From: Desulfolinea sp050305405
GTDB taxonomy: Bacteria > Chloroflexota > Anaerolineae > Anaerolineales > Villigracilaceae
Reading direction: 5' to 3'
NCBI GenBank assembly: GCA_050305405.1
Contig: JBNLFG010000002.1
Span: 1 to 64,000 of the forward strand
DNA length: 64,000 bases
Part shown: positions 40,368-47,939 of the stretch, piece by piece
Position numbering within the stretch: the stretch's first letter is position 1
How the letters are laid out: each line of letters begins with the position of its first letter
Translations under genes and position numbers: made by a program
The notes under the pieces: model-generated
Database searches by the model: none
Seen by the model: the letters and a program-made list of their open reading frames with translations, nothing else
Told to the model about the DNA's origin: nothing

Positions 40368-40457
40368 CTCCGAAAGGTCTTAACCAGTACTGATGAAATA
40401 AAGGTTTGTGCGCATAAAGCACCGACTTGGATAGTTGTACCTCGTAGACCTTTCGAG
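40368..40457. repeat. Short inverted-repeat element with CGAAAGGTCT ends
   Basis: A 90-bp intergenic element is bounded by CTCCGAAAGGTCT and AGACCTTTCGAG. The ends share the CGAAAGGT core with the in-frame element in the MrfA-like helicase gene (13402-13498). Confidence 0.65.
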
Positions 40458-40458
40458 T

Positions 40459-40713
40459 TTACGCGTCGGCTTTCTTCTTGAGTACACGGCTGTCGTCGAT
40501 GCCGAGCCACAAGTGACCCGTCGCGATCGGCTGATAAGGGCGGATGACGATCTTGTTATCCGCAGCCTCTTTCTCACTCAACATGCTCGGATTGACCATG
40601 CAAAGATTTGGGCTGCGCCCATATTTCTTACGGTAATACGCCGCCGCCTTATTCACCTTTGCTGCCAAACTGGTTTGTTTATCATTATCGAACCACATCA
40701 TTCCTGCCTGCAT
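40459..40713 (-). CDS. Small conserved-looking protein behind an FtsK-like ATPase
   Basis: This 84-residue protein begins MQAGMMWFDND and has a helix rich in Lys/Tyr (AAYYRKKYGRSPNLCMVNPSML) followed by strands (NKIVIRPYQPIATGHLWLGID). AAGGAGG sits 5 nt before the ATG at 40713. It follows the ATPase gene by 17 nt. I do not know the family; the size, strong SD and coupling to the ATPase suggest a real partner, perhaps a substrate or cofactor of the ATPase. Confidence 0.65.
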   Translation of the reverse strand: MQAGMMWFDNDKQTSLAAKVNKAAAYYRKKYGRSPNLCMVNPSMLSEKEAADNKIVIRPYQPIATGHLWLGIDDSRVLKKKADA

Positions 40714-40730
40714 AGTAGCCTCCTTTTTTA

Positions 40731-41555
40731 CTACTGAAGAGATGGAATCCAGAATTTGACCCACTGACGATTTTCGTACAAGATGAACTCCTGGCCAGGC
40801 TCAAGCAGATGTAGATCTGCGCCGCCCGCCGGGAGAATTGCCTCCGCGCTGCGCAGGTTTTTCACCGCCCCAAATAACTTCGTCCGAAACGCATCCATCC
40901 AGGGAAGTACCTGCGAGCGGCGGCCGGCGTTTAATGTGACGATGGGCCAAACCCGTCTGTTCGGGCCGCGCAGCAACAGCCAACGCAGGTTTTGCTGTAC
41001 ATCATCGTTCATCTGCGCAACCGCTTCCAGATCGTCGATCAGGAGTAGCGCGAAACGCTTCTCGCTGCGATTGTGGTGCGCCCAATCCGCCAACGAGAGA
41101 ATGAAATCGTCTGCATCATTGCTGTAGCTGGGGAATATCCCCATGCAATTGCTGTTCTTCTCGTAACCATTCCATTCTTTTGGATGATTACTGATGACCC
41201 CAAATTGAACTTCTTTCGGGGAGTGAATCTCTTCGGTACTTTGCGCGATCATGCGCAGTAGATCTGTTTTGCCGCTGCCCTGATCGCCCATAATGAGAAT
41301 TGGCCCCGGGGTTGAGTCATTCAAATTGAGCAGGATCGGGAGGCCATCGTATGCCGCACCCAAAAAGAGGGCGCCAGATGGCAGATTCCCAAACTTGCCG
41401 AGAGTCTCGTTTAGAGACATGGGAGCAAGCTGCGGGGGCGTTTGATCCGGAGATGCAGTCTCGGGAAGATAATCATCAACTTTTGGAGCGAGGTCTTGCG
41501 CAAGCTCTTCCAATGCTTCCAAGGCTAATTCGTAATTTCGTTTAAGTGAATTCAT
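40731..41555 (-). CDS. P-loop ATPase, FtsK/SpoIIIE-like
   Basis: This 274-residue ATPase has a Walker A GDQGSGKT near residues 91-98 and a Walker B LLLIDDLEAV about 80 residues later. LLNLNDSTPGPILIMGDQGSGKT resembles the FtsK/SpoIIIE/type VII EccC-type pattern of ligand-bound P-loops. The N-terminal 60 residues are a hydrophilic linker. It lacks a membrane segment and the gamma domain of FtsK. A palindromic operator-like sequence overlaps its promoter. Together with the 84-residue protein it may form a small two-gene module of unknown role. Confidence 0.75.
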   Translation of the reverse strand: MNSLKRNYELALEALEELAQDLAPKVDDYLPETASPDQTPPQLAPMSLNETLGKFGNLPSGALFLGAAYDGLPILLNLNDSTPGPILIMGDQGSGKTDLLRMIAQSTEEIHSPKEVQFGVISNHPKEWNGYEKNSNCMGIFPSYSNDADDFILSLADWAHHNRSEKRFALLLIDDLEAVAQMNDDVQQNLRWLLLRGPNRRVWPIVTLNAGRRSQVLPWMDAFRTKLFGAVKNLRSAEAILPAGGADLHLLEPGQEFILYENRQWVKFWIPSLQ

Positions 41556-41574
41556 GCGTGTACCACCTATAATA

Positions 41575-41620
41575 AATAGAACATTTATTCTATTTTGCTT
41601 GATAACGGGCGACTTGTCAA
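41575..41620 (-). promoter_or_regulatory. Promoter of the ATPase operon with overlapping palindrome
   Basis: On the minus strand TTGACA and CAAAAT are spaced by 17 bp. A palindrome AATAGAACATTTATTCTATT (41575-41594) overlaps the region just after the -10. It resembles a Cheo-type LexA box with one changed arm (GAAC-N4-ATTC), but could bind another repressor. Confidence 0.45.
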
Positions 41621-41737
41621 GGATTATCTTTTTTTGTTATGAAATTATTATGTTGCGTCAAGATTTGTCTTGACGTCCCCCCCGAATCCTGATAAACTCC
41701 ACCGCTGTATGTCTAAAGGAAAAGCTTTAGACTTACC

Positions 41738-41766
41738 TTGTCGTCGCAATGGGCTTTTGGTATAAT
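41738..41766 (+). promoter_or_regulatory. Predicted promoter of the tRNA-tuf operon
   Basis: TTGTCG (41738-41743) and a perfect TATAAT (41761-41766) are separated by 17 bp. They lie 30 bp upstream of the first tRNA. Two 8-bp hairpins lie just before it, at 41656-41675 and 41711-41732. Confidence 0.65.
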
Positions 41767-41796
41767 CGCTCTGCTTAACGCAAAGAGAAGAACCTT

Positions 41797-41869
41797 GCCG
41801 ACGTAGCTCAATCGGCAGAGCAGTCGCCTTGTAAGCGACAGGTTATGGGTTCAATTCCCATCGTCGGCT
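41797..41869 (+). tRNA. tRNA-Thr (anticodon TGT)
   Basis: A 73-nt cloverleaf has acceptor GCCGACG paired with CGTCGGC, D-arm AGCTCAATCGGCAGAGC, anticodon stem GTCGC/GCGAC with loop CTTGTAA (anticodon TGT), and T-arm with GGTTCAATTCC. No CCA is encoded. Confidence 0.95.
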
Positions 41870-41932
41870 TTTGCTTGTGCACAATACAGCACAGGTATGA
41901 ACTCAGACCAGCGACGGTTCAAAATTCAGATC

Positions 41933-42015
41933 GGGCGGTTACCCAAGTGGCCAACGGGGACTGACTGTAAATCAGTTGGCAGATGCCTTCGGAGGTTCGA
42001 ATCCTTCACCGCCCA
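41933..42015 (+). tRNA. tRNA-Tyr (anticodon GTA)
   Basis: An 83-nt class II tRNA has acceptor GGGCGGT/ACCGCCC, anticodon loop CTGTAAA (GTA) and a long variable arm (GCAGATGCCTTC), as expected for bacterial tRNA-Tyr. Confidence 0.95.
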
Positions 42016-42043
42016 CTTCCCCTTTTATGAGGAAGAGCACTAA

Positions 42044-42116
42044 GCCCTCATAGCTCAGTCGGCAGAGCGCGTTCTTGGTAAGAACGAGGTCATGGGTTCA
42101 AATCCCATTGAGGGCT
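42044..42116 (+). tRNA. tRNA-Thr (anticodon GGT)
   Basis: A 73-nt cloverleaf has acceptor GCCCTCA/TGAGGGC, anticodon stem CGTTC/GAACG with loop TTGGTAA (anticodon GGT). It lies 47 nt upstream of tuf and is probably processed from the same transcript. Confidence 0.95.
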
Positions 42117-42163
42117 CTAGTTGCTGGTCAAAGCATTTTTTTTGTTAACACAAGGAGAAAGAA

Positions 42164-43369
42164 ATGGCAAAGGAAACATTTGATCGTTCAAAACCGCACT
42201 TGAACGTCGGAACGATGGGACACATCGATCATGGTAAGACCACGCTGACTGCAGCGATCACAAAATACTGTGCATTGGCTCAAGGTGGTGGAGAATTCCG
42301 CGCCTTCGATACAATCGATAATGCTCCTGAAGAACGCGAGCGCGGTATTACGATCAATATCTCGCACGTAGAGTATGAAACAGATAAACGTCACTATGCC
42401 CATGTTGATATGCCTGGTCACCGTGACTACATCAAGAACATGATCACCGGTGCCGCGCAGGTTGATGGCGCGATCCTGGTTGTAGCTGCCCCCGATGGCC
42501 CGATGCCGCAGACCCACGAGCATGTATTGCTTGCGCGTCAGGTAGAAGTGCCCGCGTTGGTTGTATACATGAACAAAACCGACATGATGGACGACGAAGA
42601 ACTTCTCGAATTGGTCGAGATGGAACTTCGCGAACTTCTGGACGAACAAGGCTTCCCCGGCGACACGACCCCGATTGTTCGCGGTAGCGCACTTCAGGCT
42701 CTTCAGAGCGAAAGCACTGACCCGAATGCTCCTGAATACGAAAGCATCAAAGAACTGATGCGTGTGGTTGACGAGTACATTCCTGAACCGGCACGTGATA
42801 CCGACAAACCCTTCATGATGCCCGTCGAAGATGTTTTCTCGATCAAAGGTCGTGGAACCGTTGTTACCGGTCGTATGGATCGTGGTGTTGTCAAAGTTGG
42901 TGACGCTGCTGAATTCGTTGGCCTTCGCGACAAACCGATTGCAACCACCGTAACTGGTGTAGAAATGTTCCACAAGCTTCTTGAAGAAGGTCGCGCAGGT
43001 GATAACCTCGGTCTCTTGGTTCGTGGTATTGACCGCGATCAGGTTGAACGTGGTATGGTTATTGCGAAACCTGGTTCGATCACGCCGCACAAGAAATTCC
43101 TTGCTGAGGTCTACGTGTTGAAGAAAGAAGAAGGTGGTCGTCACAAAGCTTTCTTCAATGGCTATCGCCCGCAGTTCTACATCCGCACAATGGATGTGAC
43201 CGGTGACATCACCCTTCCTGAAGGTGTAGAGATGGTTATGCCAGGTGACAATGTGAACTTGACCGTAGAATTGATCGTCCCCGTTGCTCTTGAGCAGGGT
43301 TCGAAATTCGCCATCCGTGAGGGCGGTCTGACCGTCGGCGCTGGTGTTATTACCAAAATTCTTGAATAG
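42164..43369 (+). CDS. tuf: Elongation factor Tu
   Basis: This 401-residue EF-Tu delivers aminoacyl-tRNA to the ribosome as a GTP complex. G1 GHIDHGKT (19-26), effector Thr region RERGITINISHVEYE, G3 DMPGH (about 82-86) and G4 NKTD are intact, followed by the two beta-barrel domains (GRGTVVTGRMDRGVVKVGD; RTMDVTGDITLPEG). G3 reads DMPGHRDY, where most bacteria have DCPGHADY, a variant that I associate with Chloroflexota. It is the only tuf copy in the window. AAGGAG precedes the ATG. Confidence 0.97.
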   Translation: MAKETFDRSKPHLNVGTMGHIDHGKTTLTAAITKYCALAQGGGEFRAFDTIDNAPEERERGITINISHVEYETDKRHYAHVDMPGHRDYIKNMITGAAQVDGAILVVAAPDGPMPQTHEHVLLARQVEVPALVVYMNKTDMMDDEELLELVEMELRELLDEQGFPGDTTPIVRGSALQALQSESTDPNAPEYESIKELMRVVDEYIPEPARDTDKPFMMPVEDVFSIKGRGTVVTGRMDRGVVKVGDAAEFVGLRDKPIATTVTGVEMFHKLLEEGRAGDNLGLLVRGIDRDQVERGMVIAKPGSITPHKKFLAEVYVLKKEEGGRHKAFFNGYRPQFYIRTMDVTGDITLPEGVEMVMPGDNVNLTVELIVPVALEQGSKFAIREGGLTVGAGVITKILE

Positions 43370-43409
43370 TTAGAAGGACGATCCGCTTTTGGGTCGTAGG
43401 TAAAAAGAT

Positions 43410-43577
43410 ATGTCTGGAAAGAAAGGTGTTCGCCCCGTTGTTACCCTCGCTTGTAGCGAGTGCAAGGAGCGAAACTATACAACTGAGAAAAATCGCCGCA
43501 ACGACCCTGCGCGTATCGAATTGAAGAAGTATTGTTCTCGCTGCCGCACACATACGCTGCACCGCGAGACAAAATAA
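43410..43577 (+). CDS. rpmG: 50S ribosomal protein L33
   Basis: This 55-residue L33 starts MSGKKGVRPVVTLACSECKE and has two CxxC pairs (Cys15/18 and Cys42/45) for zinc, so it is the C+ type. It follows tuf and precedes trnW-secE-nusG, the order seen in many bacteria. Confidence 0.95.
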   Translation: MSGKKGVRPVVTLACSECKERNYTTEKNRRNDPARIELKKYCSRCRTHTLHRETK

Positions 43578-43586
43578 ATAACCCCT

Positions 43587-43620
43587 CAGTGTCACGCATG
43601 AACATTAGTGCGTGACACTG
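43587..43620 (+). other. Perfect 12-bp hairpin between rpmG and tRNA-Trp
   Basis: CAGTGTCACGCA pairs with TGCGTGACACTG over a 10-nt loop. No T-tract follows, so it may mark an RNA processing point that separates rpmG mRNA from the tRNA. Confidence 0.6.
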
Positions 43621-43626
43621 TACCCT

Positions 43627-43700
43627 AGGCCAGTAGCTCAATTTGGCAGAGCAACGGTCTCCAAAACCGTAGGTTGTGGGTTCGATTCCTGCCTGGCCTG
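43627..43700 (+). tRNA. tRNA-Trp (anticodon CCA)
   Basis: A 74-nt cloverleaf has acceptor AGGCCAG/CTGGCCT, anticodon stem ACGGT/ACCGT with loop CTCCAAA (anticodon CCA) and T-arm GGTTCGATTCC. Its place between rpmG and secE is conserved in many bacteria. Confidence 0.95.
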
Positions 43701-43773
43701 TCTGATAACGCCGTCCTCCCGTTAGCGGTATGAGGCGGCGTTTTATCCGTCAAATAGGAAGAAGGAGAAGCTT

Positions 43774-43989
43774 TTGGCTGCTAAGAAAAAAACTGGCAAA
43801 AAACAAAACGCCATCCAGCGTTTCGTCCGCGAAACAACTGGAGAGTTGCGCAAAGTTTCTTGGCCCTCCCGCGAGGAAGCCACTCATTTGACAATCATTG
43901 TGGTCATCACTATGATTTTTATGGGTGCTTTCCTGAGCTTGGTGAGCGGCTTATCTAGTCGGGCGATGAATTTACTGCTCGGCATCTAG
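43774..43989 (+). CDS. secE: Preprotein translocase subunit SecE
   Basis: This 71-residue SecE has a Lys-rich N-terminus, the conserved amphipathic helix (IQRFVRETTGELRKVSWPSREEATHLT) and one transmembrane helix (IIVVITMIFMGAFLSLVSGL). The start is TTG at 43774 with GAAGGAGAAGC upstream. It forms SecYEG with SecY, not encoded here. Confidence 0.93.
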   Translation: MAAKKKTGKKQNAIQRFVRETTGELRKVSWPSREEATHLTIIVVITMIFMGAFLSLVSGLSSRAMNLLLGI

Positions 43990-44014
43990 TCATTTGTTGG
44001 AATAGAGGTTCCTC

Positions 44015-44713
44015 ATGGGTATGCAAGATCCAGAAGAAAACTTCGAAGAAAATGAGATCACCGAAGAGAATGAAGTCTCTGCGGACTCTTTGTCTTTAAA
44101 CGACGGAGCCGAAACGCTCGTGGACGAAGAACTTGCTTCTGATCAAATGACGACCTCTGCCACCGAAGAAGTTCCCGACGACGAAGAAGACCCCTCCGAT
44201 TGGTTTGTCGTACATTGTTACTCCGGCTACGAGAAAAAAGTACGCCATAACCTCGAACAACGTATCGAAACAATGGGTATGCGAGACATGATTTTTGATG
44301 TCATCATCCCCACGCAGGAAGAAGTCGAAGTCAAAGATGGCAAACGTCGCACAGTAGAACGTCATATCTTCCCCGGCTATGTGCTGGTGAACTTGATCCT
44401 GACCGAAGAATCCTGGTTTGTTGTCCGAAACACACCTGGCGTAACAGGCTTTGTCGGGATGGGTAACTTGCCCACCCCCCTGCGCCCCGAAGAAGTAGCG
44501 CAGATCATCAAGCGGATGGAATCTGATTCCCCGATGGTCAATGTCACTTTCAAAGTCGGCGAGCGTGTTCGCATCGTGGATGGTCCCTTCAATGACTTCC
44601 GTGGCGTTGTCGCAGATATCGATATGGAACGCACCAAAGTGCGTGTCATGGTTAGTTTCTTCGGACGGGAAACTCCGGTCGAACTTGATTTCTTGCAAGT
44701 CGAAAAAGCATAA
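44015..44713 (+). CDS. nusG: Transcription termination/antitermination factor NusG
   Basis: This 232-residue NusG has a ~60-residue acidic N-terminal extension (Glu/Asp-rich) before the NGN domain (DWFVVHCYSGYEKKVRHNLEQRIETMG). The KOW domain lies at the C-terminus (VGERVRIVDGPFNDFRGVVADI...). The acidic extension is unusual in length compared with E. coli NusG (about 180 residues). Confidence 0.95.
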   Translation: MGMQDPEENFEENEITEENEVSADSLSLNDGAETLVDEELASDQMTTSATEEVPDDEEDPSDWFVVHCYSGYEKKVRHNLEQRIETMGMRDMIFDVIIPTQEEVEVKDGKRRTVERHIFPGYVLVNLILTEESWFVVRNTPGVTGFVGMGNLPTPLRPEEVAQIIKRMESDSPMVNVTFKVGERVRIVDGPFNDFRGVVADIDMERTKVRVMVSFFGRETPVELDFLQVEKA

Positions 44714-44754
44714 TATATCAACACTCGGTAAGCAGAAGGCTTACTGGTTAATTA

Positions 44755-44787
44755 GTGGGAGGATGTAAAAACATCCGTCAAAACCAC
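44755..44787 (+). promoter_or_regulatory. L1-binding-like mRNA motif upstream of rplK
   Basis: GTGGGAGGATGT...ACATCC...ACCAC folds as an outer stem GTGG/CCAC, an asymmetric loop (GAG opposite GTCAAAA) and an inner stem GGATGT/ACATCC. This layout matches ribosomal protein L1 binding sites that mimic its 23S rRNA site. It lies immediately before the rplK ribosome-binding site. Confidence 0.6.
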
Positions 44788-44799
44788 AGAGGAGTAAAA

Positions 44800-45225
44800 A
44801 TGGCAAAGAAATTTAAAGCAATAGTACGTCTTCAGATCACAGCAGGAAAAGCCAATCCTGCGCCCCCGATTGGCCCTGCGTTGGCTGGTCACGGCGTCAA
44901 CATTATGGCTTTCTGCAAAGAATATAATGCTCGAACTTCGAGCCGCCCCGGCGAAATTCTTCCTGCAGAGATTACCGTCTACACCGATGGTTCCTTTACT
45001 TTTATCCTGAAAACCCCTCCGGCTGCTGAGCTTCTTCGTAAAGCTGCTGGTGTGGATAAAGGTTCTGGCGAACCCAATCGTACAAAGGTTGGTAAAGTGA
45101 CCCGTGCTCAGGTGCGTGAAATTGCTGAAACCAAAATGAAAGACTTGAACGCCATCGATATCGAAGGCGCGATGTTGCAGATCGAAGGTACCGCCCGCAG
45201 CATGGGCATTACTGTTACTAACTAA
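44800..45225 (+). CDS. rplK: 50S ribosomal protein L11
   Basis: This 141-residue L11 starts MAKKFKAIVRLQITAGKANPAPPIGPALAGHGVNIM, the family signature, and ends with the rRNA-binding domain (GTARSMGITVTN). ATG 44800 is chosen for the standard N-terminus and the AGAGGAG site; an upstream start at 44755 would add a translated L1 leader. Confidence 0.97.
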   Translation: MAKKFKAIVRLQITAGKANPAPPIGPALAGHGVNIMAFCKEYNARTSSRPGEILPAEITVYTDGSFTFILKTPPAAELLRKAAGVDKGSGEPNRTKVGKVTRAQVREIAETKMKDLNAIDIEGAMLQIEGTARSMGITVTN

Positions 45226-45232
45226 TTAAAAG

Positions 45233-45273
45233 GTGGGAGGGTAAAGGCTTAGGCCTTGACCCGCTTGCACCAC
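45233..45273 (+). promoter_or_regulatory. Second L1-binding-like motif upstream of rplA
   Basis: GTGGGAGGGTAAAGGC...GCCTTGACC...ACCAC forms the same outer GTGG/CCAC stem, GAG bulge and inner stem as the motif before rplK. It lies right before the rplA ribosome-binding site CGGAGG. Confidence 0.6.
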
Positions 45274-45284
45274 GGAGGATTATT

Positions 45285-46004
45285 ATGGCAAAGCATGGAA
45301 AGAACTACCGAGCTGCAGCAGAAAAAGTTGATCGCGATACTTTCTACTCTCCTGCAGATGCGCTGAACTTGGCGGTCGAAACATCGACCACGAAATTTGA
45401 TTCAACGGTTGAAGTTCACGTTCGAATGGGACTTGACCCTCGTAAAGCTGACCAGCAGGTTCGCGACGTTGTGAACTTGCCGCATGGCTTGGGTAAGACC
45501 GTTCGCGTTTTGGTCTTCGCTTCTGGCGAAGGCGCAAGTATCGCTCGCGAAGCCGGTGCTGATTACGTCGCTGATGACGATGAGATGATGAAGAAAATTC
45601 AAGGCGGTTGGACCGAATTTGATGTGGCCATCGCTACTCCGGATATGATGGGACAGGCTGGTCGTCTTGGCCGTGTTCTTGGTCCGCGTGGTTTGATGCC
45701 AAACCCCAAAGCTGGTACCGTTGTCCCCGCTGAAGACCTTCCCCGCGTCATAGAAGAGTCTAAAGCTGGGCGTGTTGAATATCGTCTTGATAAGACTGCT
45801 AATATCCATGTCCCGATTGGAAAAGTTTCTTTCGGAGGCGAAAAACTACTTGATAACTTTACCGCATTAGTTGATGCGATTAAAAAGTCGAAACCGGCTG
45901 CTGCAAAGGGAAACTATATCCAGCGTATCACCGTTGCCTCTACAATGGGGCCTGGTGTAAAAATGGATATCAATCAAGCACAATCATTGGAAGTAAAAGG
46001 CTAA
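45285..46004 (+). CDS. rplA: 50S ribosomal protein L1
   Basis: This 239-residue L1 has the two-domain pattern MAKHGKNYRAAAEKVDRDTFYSPADALNLAVE...VHVRMGLDPRKADQQVRDVVNLPHGLGK...ATPDMMGQAGRLGRVLGPRGLMPNPKAGTV and C-terminal VASTMGPGVKMD. It probably also binds the two motifs upstream of rplK and rplA and represses their translation. Confidence 0.97.
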   Translation: MAKHGKNYRAAAEKVDRDTFYSPADALNLAVETSTTKFDSTVEVHVRMGLDPRKADQQVRDVVNLPHGLGKTVRVLVFASGEGASIAREAGADYVADDDEMMKKIQGGWTEFDVAIATPDMMGQAGRLGRVLGPRGLMPNPKAGTVVPAEDLPRVIEESKAGRVEYRLDKTANIHVPIGKVSFGGEKLLDNFTALVDAIKKSKPAAAKGNYIQRITVASTMGPGVKMDINQAQSLEVKG

Positions 46005-46039
46005 AATAACACCCGCCTTATAACTTTAAAACCTATCAC

Positions 46040-46178
46040 TTCGCCGAAGAAAGCAGGTGCTCCCTCAGGAGCTTAATTCCCTGCCCAGACGAGGACTGAA
46101 CGAAAGTTCCCAACCCTTTGGGTTGTCTCCTACGGGAGTAAAAGTCTTTGCCTGGATGATAGGCAAAGACTTTTTTTG
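46040..46178 (+). ncRNA. Ribosomal protein L10 leader with attenuator-like hairpin
   Basis: The 185-bp rplA-rplJ gap contains the GCCGAAGAAAGCAGGTG...CCTGC arrangement typical of L10 leaders. It ends in a hairpin AAAGTCTTTGCCT / AGGCAAAGAC followed by TTTTTTT (46141-46177). L10-L7/L12 binding to such leaders reduces rplJL expression. The hairpin could act as a conditional terminator. Confidence 0.7.
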
Positions 46179-46192
46179 AAAGGAGGTTACTC

Positions 46193-46717
46193 TTGGCACT
46201 ATCAAAGCAACGTAAAGAAGAAGTACTGGCTCAATATAAAGAATGGATGAGCCAAAGCCAGGCATTGATCCTGTTGGATTATAAAGGCGCTTCTGTAAAA
46301 GATATGGAAGAAGCTCGCTCCAAGGTTCGTGAAACGGGTGGAGAATTCCACGTCGTTAAAAACCGATTAGCTAAATTGGCACTCAAAGAAAATAATTATG
46401 AGATTCCTGAAGGCTACTTGGAAAACAGCACTGCAATCGGCTTCGCATTTGAAGATGTTGCATCAACAGCAAAAGCCTTGTCTGAACAGGCAAAAGACGT
46501 TGAAGCTTTCAAATTCAAAGGCGCTTTCATGGGCGCTGAAGTTCTTGATCCCGCACAAGTTGATGCGCTCGCAAAGCTTCCGCCTTTGGCTGTATTGCAA
46601 GCCCAATTATTGGGCGTTTTACAGGCTCCTGCCAGCAAACTGGTACGTACCCTTGCTGAGCCTGCACGCGGTCTTGCCGCTGTTATTAAAGCAAAATCTG
46701 AAGAAGCCGCTGCGTAG
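46193..46717 (+). CDS. rplJ: 50S ribosomal protein L10
   Basis: This 174-residue L10 begins at TTG 46193 with AAAGGAGG upstream. The N-terminal rRNA-binding domain (RKEEVLAQYKEWMSQSQALILLDYKGASVKDMEEARSKVR...VVKNRLAKLAL) is followed by the C-terminal helix that binds L7/L12 dimers. Autoregulation via the leader just upstream is likely. Confidence 0.96.
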   Translation: MALSKQRKEEVLAQYKEWMSQSQALILLDYKGASVKDMEEARSKVRETGGEFHVVKNRLAKLALKENNYEIPEGYLENSTAIGFAFEDVASTAKALSEQAKDVEAFKFKGAFMGAEVLDPAQVDALAKLPPLAVLQAQLLGVLQAPASKLVRTLAEPARGLAAVIKAKSEEAAA

Positions 46718-46773
46718 CGGACGATTCAATTCTCAAATAAAATTACAAGAAGCTATAAAACAAGGAGTTTAAA

Positions 46774-47151
46774 ATGGCTGCTGATCTCGAAAAAATTGTT
46801 GAAGAACTGAGCACTTTGAGCGTTCTCGAAGCTGCTGAACTGGTTACCCTTTTGGAAGAAAAATGGGGCGTCTCTGCTGCTGCACCCGTCGCTGTTGCCG
46901 CCGCTGGCGCTGCCCCTGCTGCTGAAGCAGTTGAAGAAAAGACCGAATTTGATGTTGTTATCAAAGATGCTGGTCCCAAGAAAATTGACGTCATCAAGGC
47001 GATTCGCCAACTTACCAGCTTAGGCTTGAAAGAATCCAAAGAATTGGCAGAAACTGCCGGTTCCAAGATCCTCTCCCAGGTTGGCAAAGAAGCCGCCGAA
47101 GATGCAAAATCCAAACTGGAAGCCGCTGGCGCAGTCATCGAACTGGCTTAG
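46774..47151 (+). CDS. rplL: 50S ribosomal protein L7/L12
   Basis: This 125-residue L7/L12 has the N-terminal dimerisation helices (LEKIVEELSTLSVLEAAELVTLLEEKWGV), an Ala-rich hinge and the C-terminal factor-binding domain (EKTEFDVVIKDAGPKKIDVIKAIRQLTSLGLKESKELAE). AAGGAG precedes the ATG. Confidence 0.97.
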   Translation: MAADLEKIVEELSTLSVLEAAELVTLLEEKWGVSAAAPVAVAAAGAAPAAEAVEEKTEFDVVIKDAGPKKIDVIKAIRQLTSLGLKESKELAETAGSKILSQVGKEAAEDAKSKLEAAGAVIELA

Positions 47152-47166
47152 TTTCCTTCAATAAAG

Positions 47167-47199
47167 CAAAAAAAGCGGCTCCGCAAGGAGCCGCTTTTT
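47167..47199. terminator. Bidirectional terminator between rplL and lexA
   Basis: AAAAAGCGGCTCC-GCAA-GGAGCCGCTTTTT forms a strong stem with A and T runs on its two sides, serving the convergent rplL and lexA transcripts. Confidence 0.93.
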
Positions 47200-47215
47200 G
47201 ATTAAACCAGCAAGT

Positions 47216-47887
47216 TTAATGTTTTTGCATTTGGCGTATCACCATCACCACTTTGCCTTTGATCTCCAAGGGTTCATCCTTTTTGATCATGATCGGCCCC
47301 ATGGTCGGGTTTGCAGGCTGCAGGCGATAGCCATCTTTTTCTTTATAGAAATATTTCAAGGTTGTTTCATCACGGTTGGGCAGCCAAACAGCAACCATAT
47401 CGCCATTTTTAGCTTCGCCACCGGTTGGCTTCATAATGACAATATCGCCATCATTCACCATCGCATCGATCATGGATTCCCCTTCAACCTCAAGAGCAAA
47501 AAGATCATCAGTCTTATCAGGGCCCGGGAGAAGCGTACGGGCAATATCCACAGATGCTTCTGCATCGTAATAATTGAAGTCAGAAGCTGGGACAGGGATC
47601 GGCTCGCCCGCGACGATGCGGCCTGCTACCGGTACCTTGAACATTTCTCCAAGTGGATTACTGTTCGCCAACCGCACCCCGCGCGAGATCTTGCGCTGAC
47701 GCTCGATCTTGCCCATTTTTTCCAACTGTTCCAAATAATAATTGACCACCGAAGTCGACGTAATCCCCGTCTCTTCACCAATTTCTCGGATGGTAGGGGG
47801 GTATCCCTCACGATCCTGGTACTCTTTCAAAAAGATTAGTATCTTTTTGTGGCGTTCACCAAGACCTTTAGATTTGCGTGCCATCAT
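47216..47887 (-). CDS. lexA: LexA repressor
   Basis: This 223-residue LexA has an N-terminal winged helix (GERHKKILIFLKEYQDREGYPPTIREIGEETGITSTSVVNYYLEQLEKMG). The self-cleavage site is Ala88-Gly89 (VPVAGRI), the catalytic Ser138 is in VEGESMIDAMV and Lys178 in ETTLKYF. It represses SOS genes and is inactivated on RecA-stimulated autocleavage. The start could be the first or second Met (MMARKSKG). A Cheo-type operator lies about 55 bp upstream, which indicates autoregulation. Confidence 0.95.
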   Translation of the reverse strand: MMARKSKGLGERHKKILIFLKEYQDREGYPPTIREIGEETGITSTSVVNYYLEQLEKMGKIERQRKISRGVRLANSNPLGEMFKVPVAGRIVAGEPIPVPASDFNYYDAEASVDIARTLLPGPDKTDDLFALEVEGESMIDAMVNDGDIVIMKPTGGEAKNGDMVAVWLPNRDETTLKYFYKEKDGYRLQPANPTMGPIMIKKDEPLEIKGKVVMVIRQMQKH

Positions 47888-47939
47888 AGAATTACCTCCA
47901 GAACGAAAAAACCGCTCATTTGTGCTATGAAATAATAAT

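Noticed and set aside
42188..43144. 318-codon minus-strand frame opposite tuf
   Set aside because: It mirrors the codon bias of highly expressed tuf. No known domain and no ribosome-binding site.
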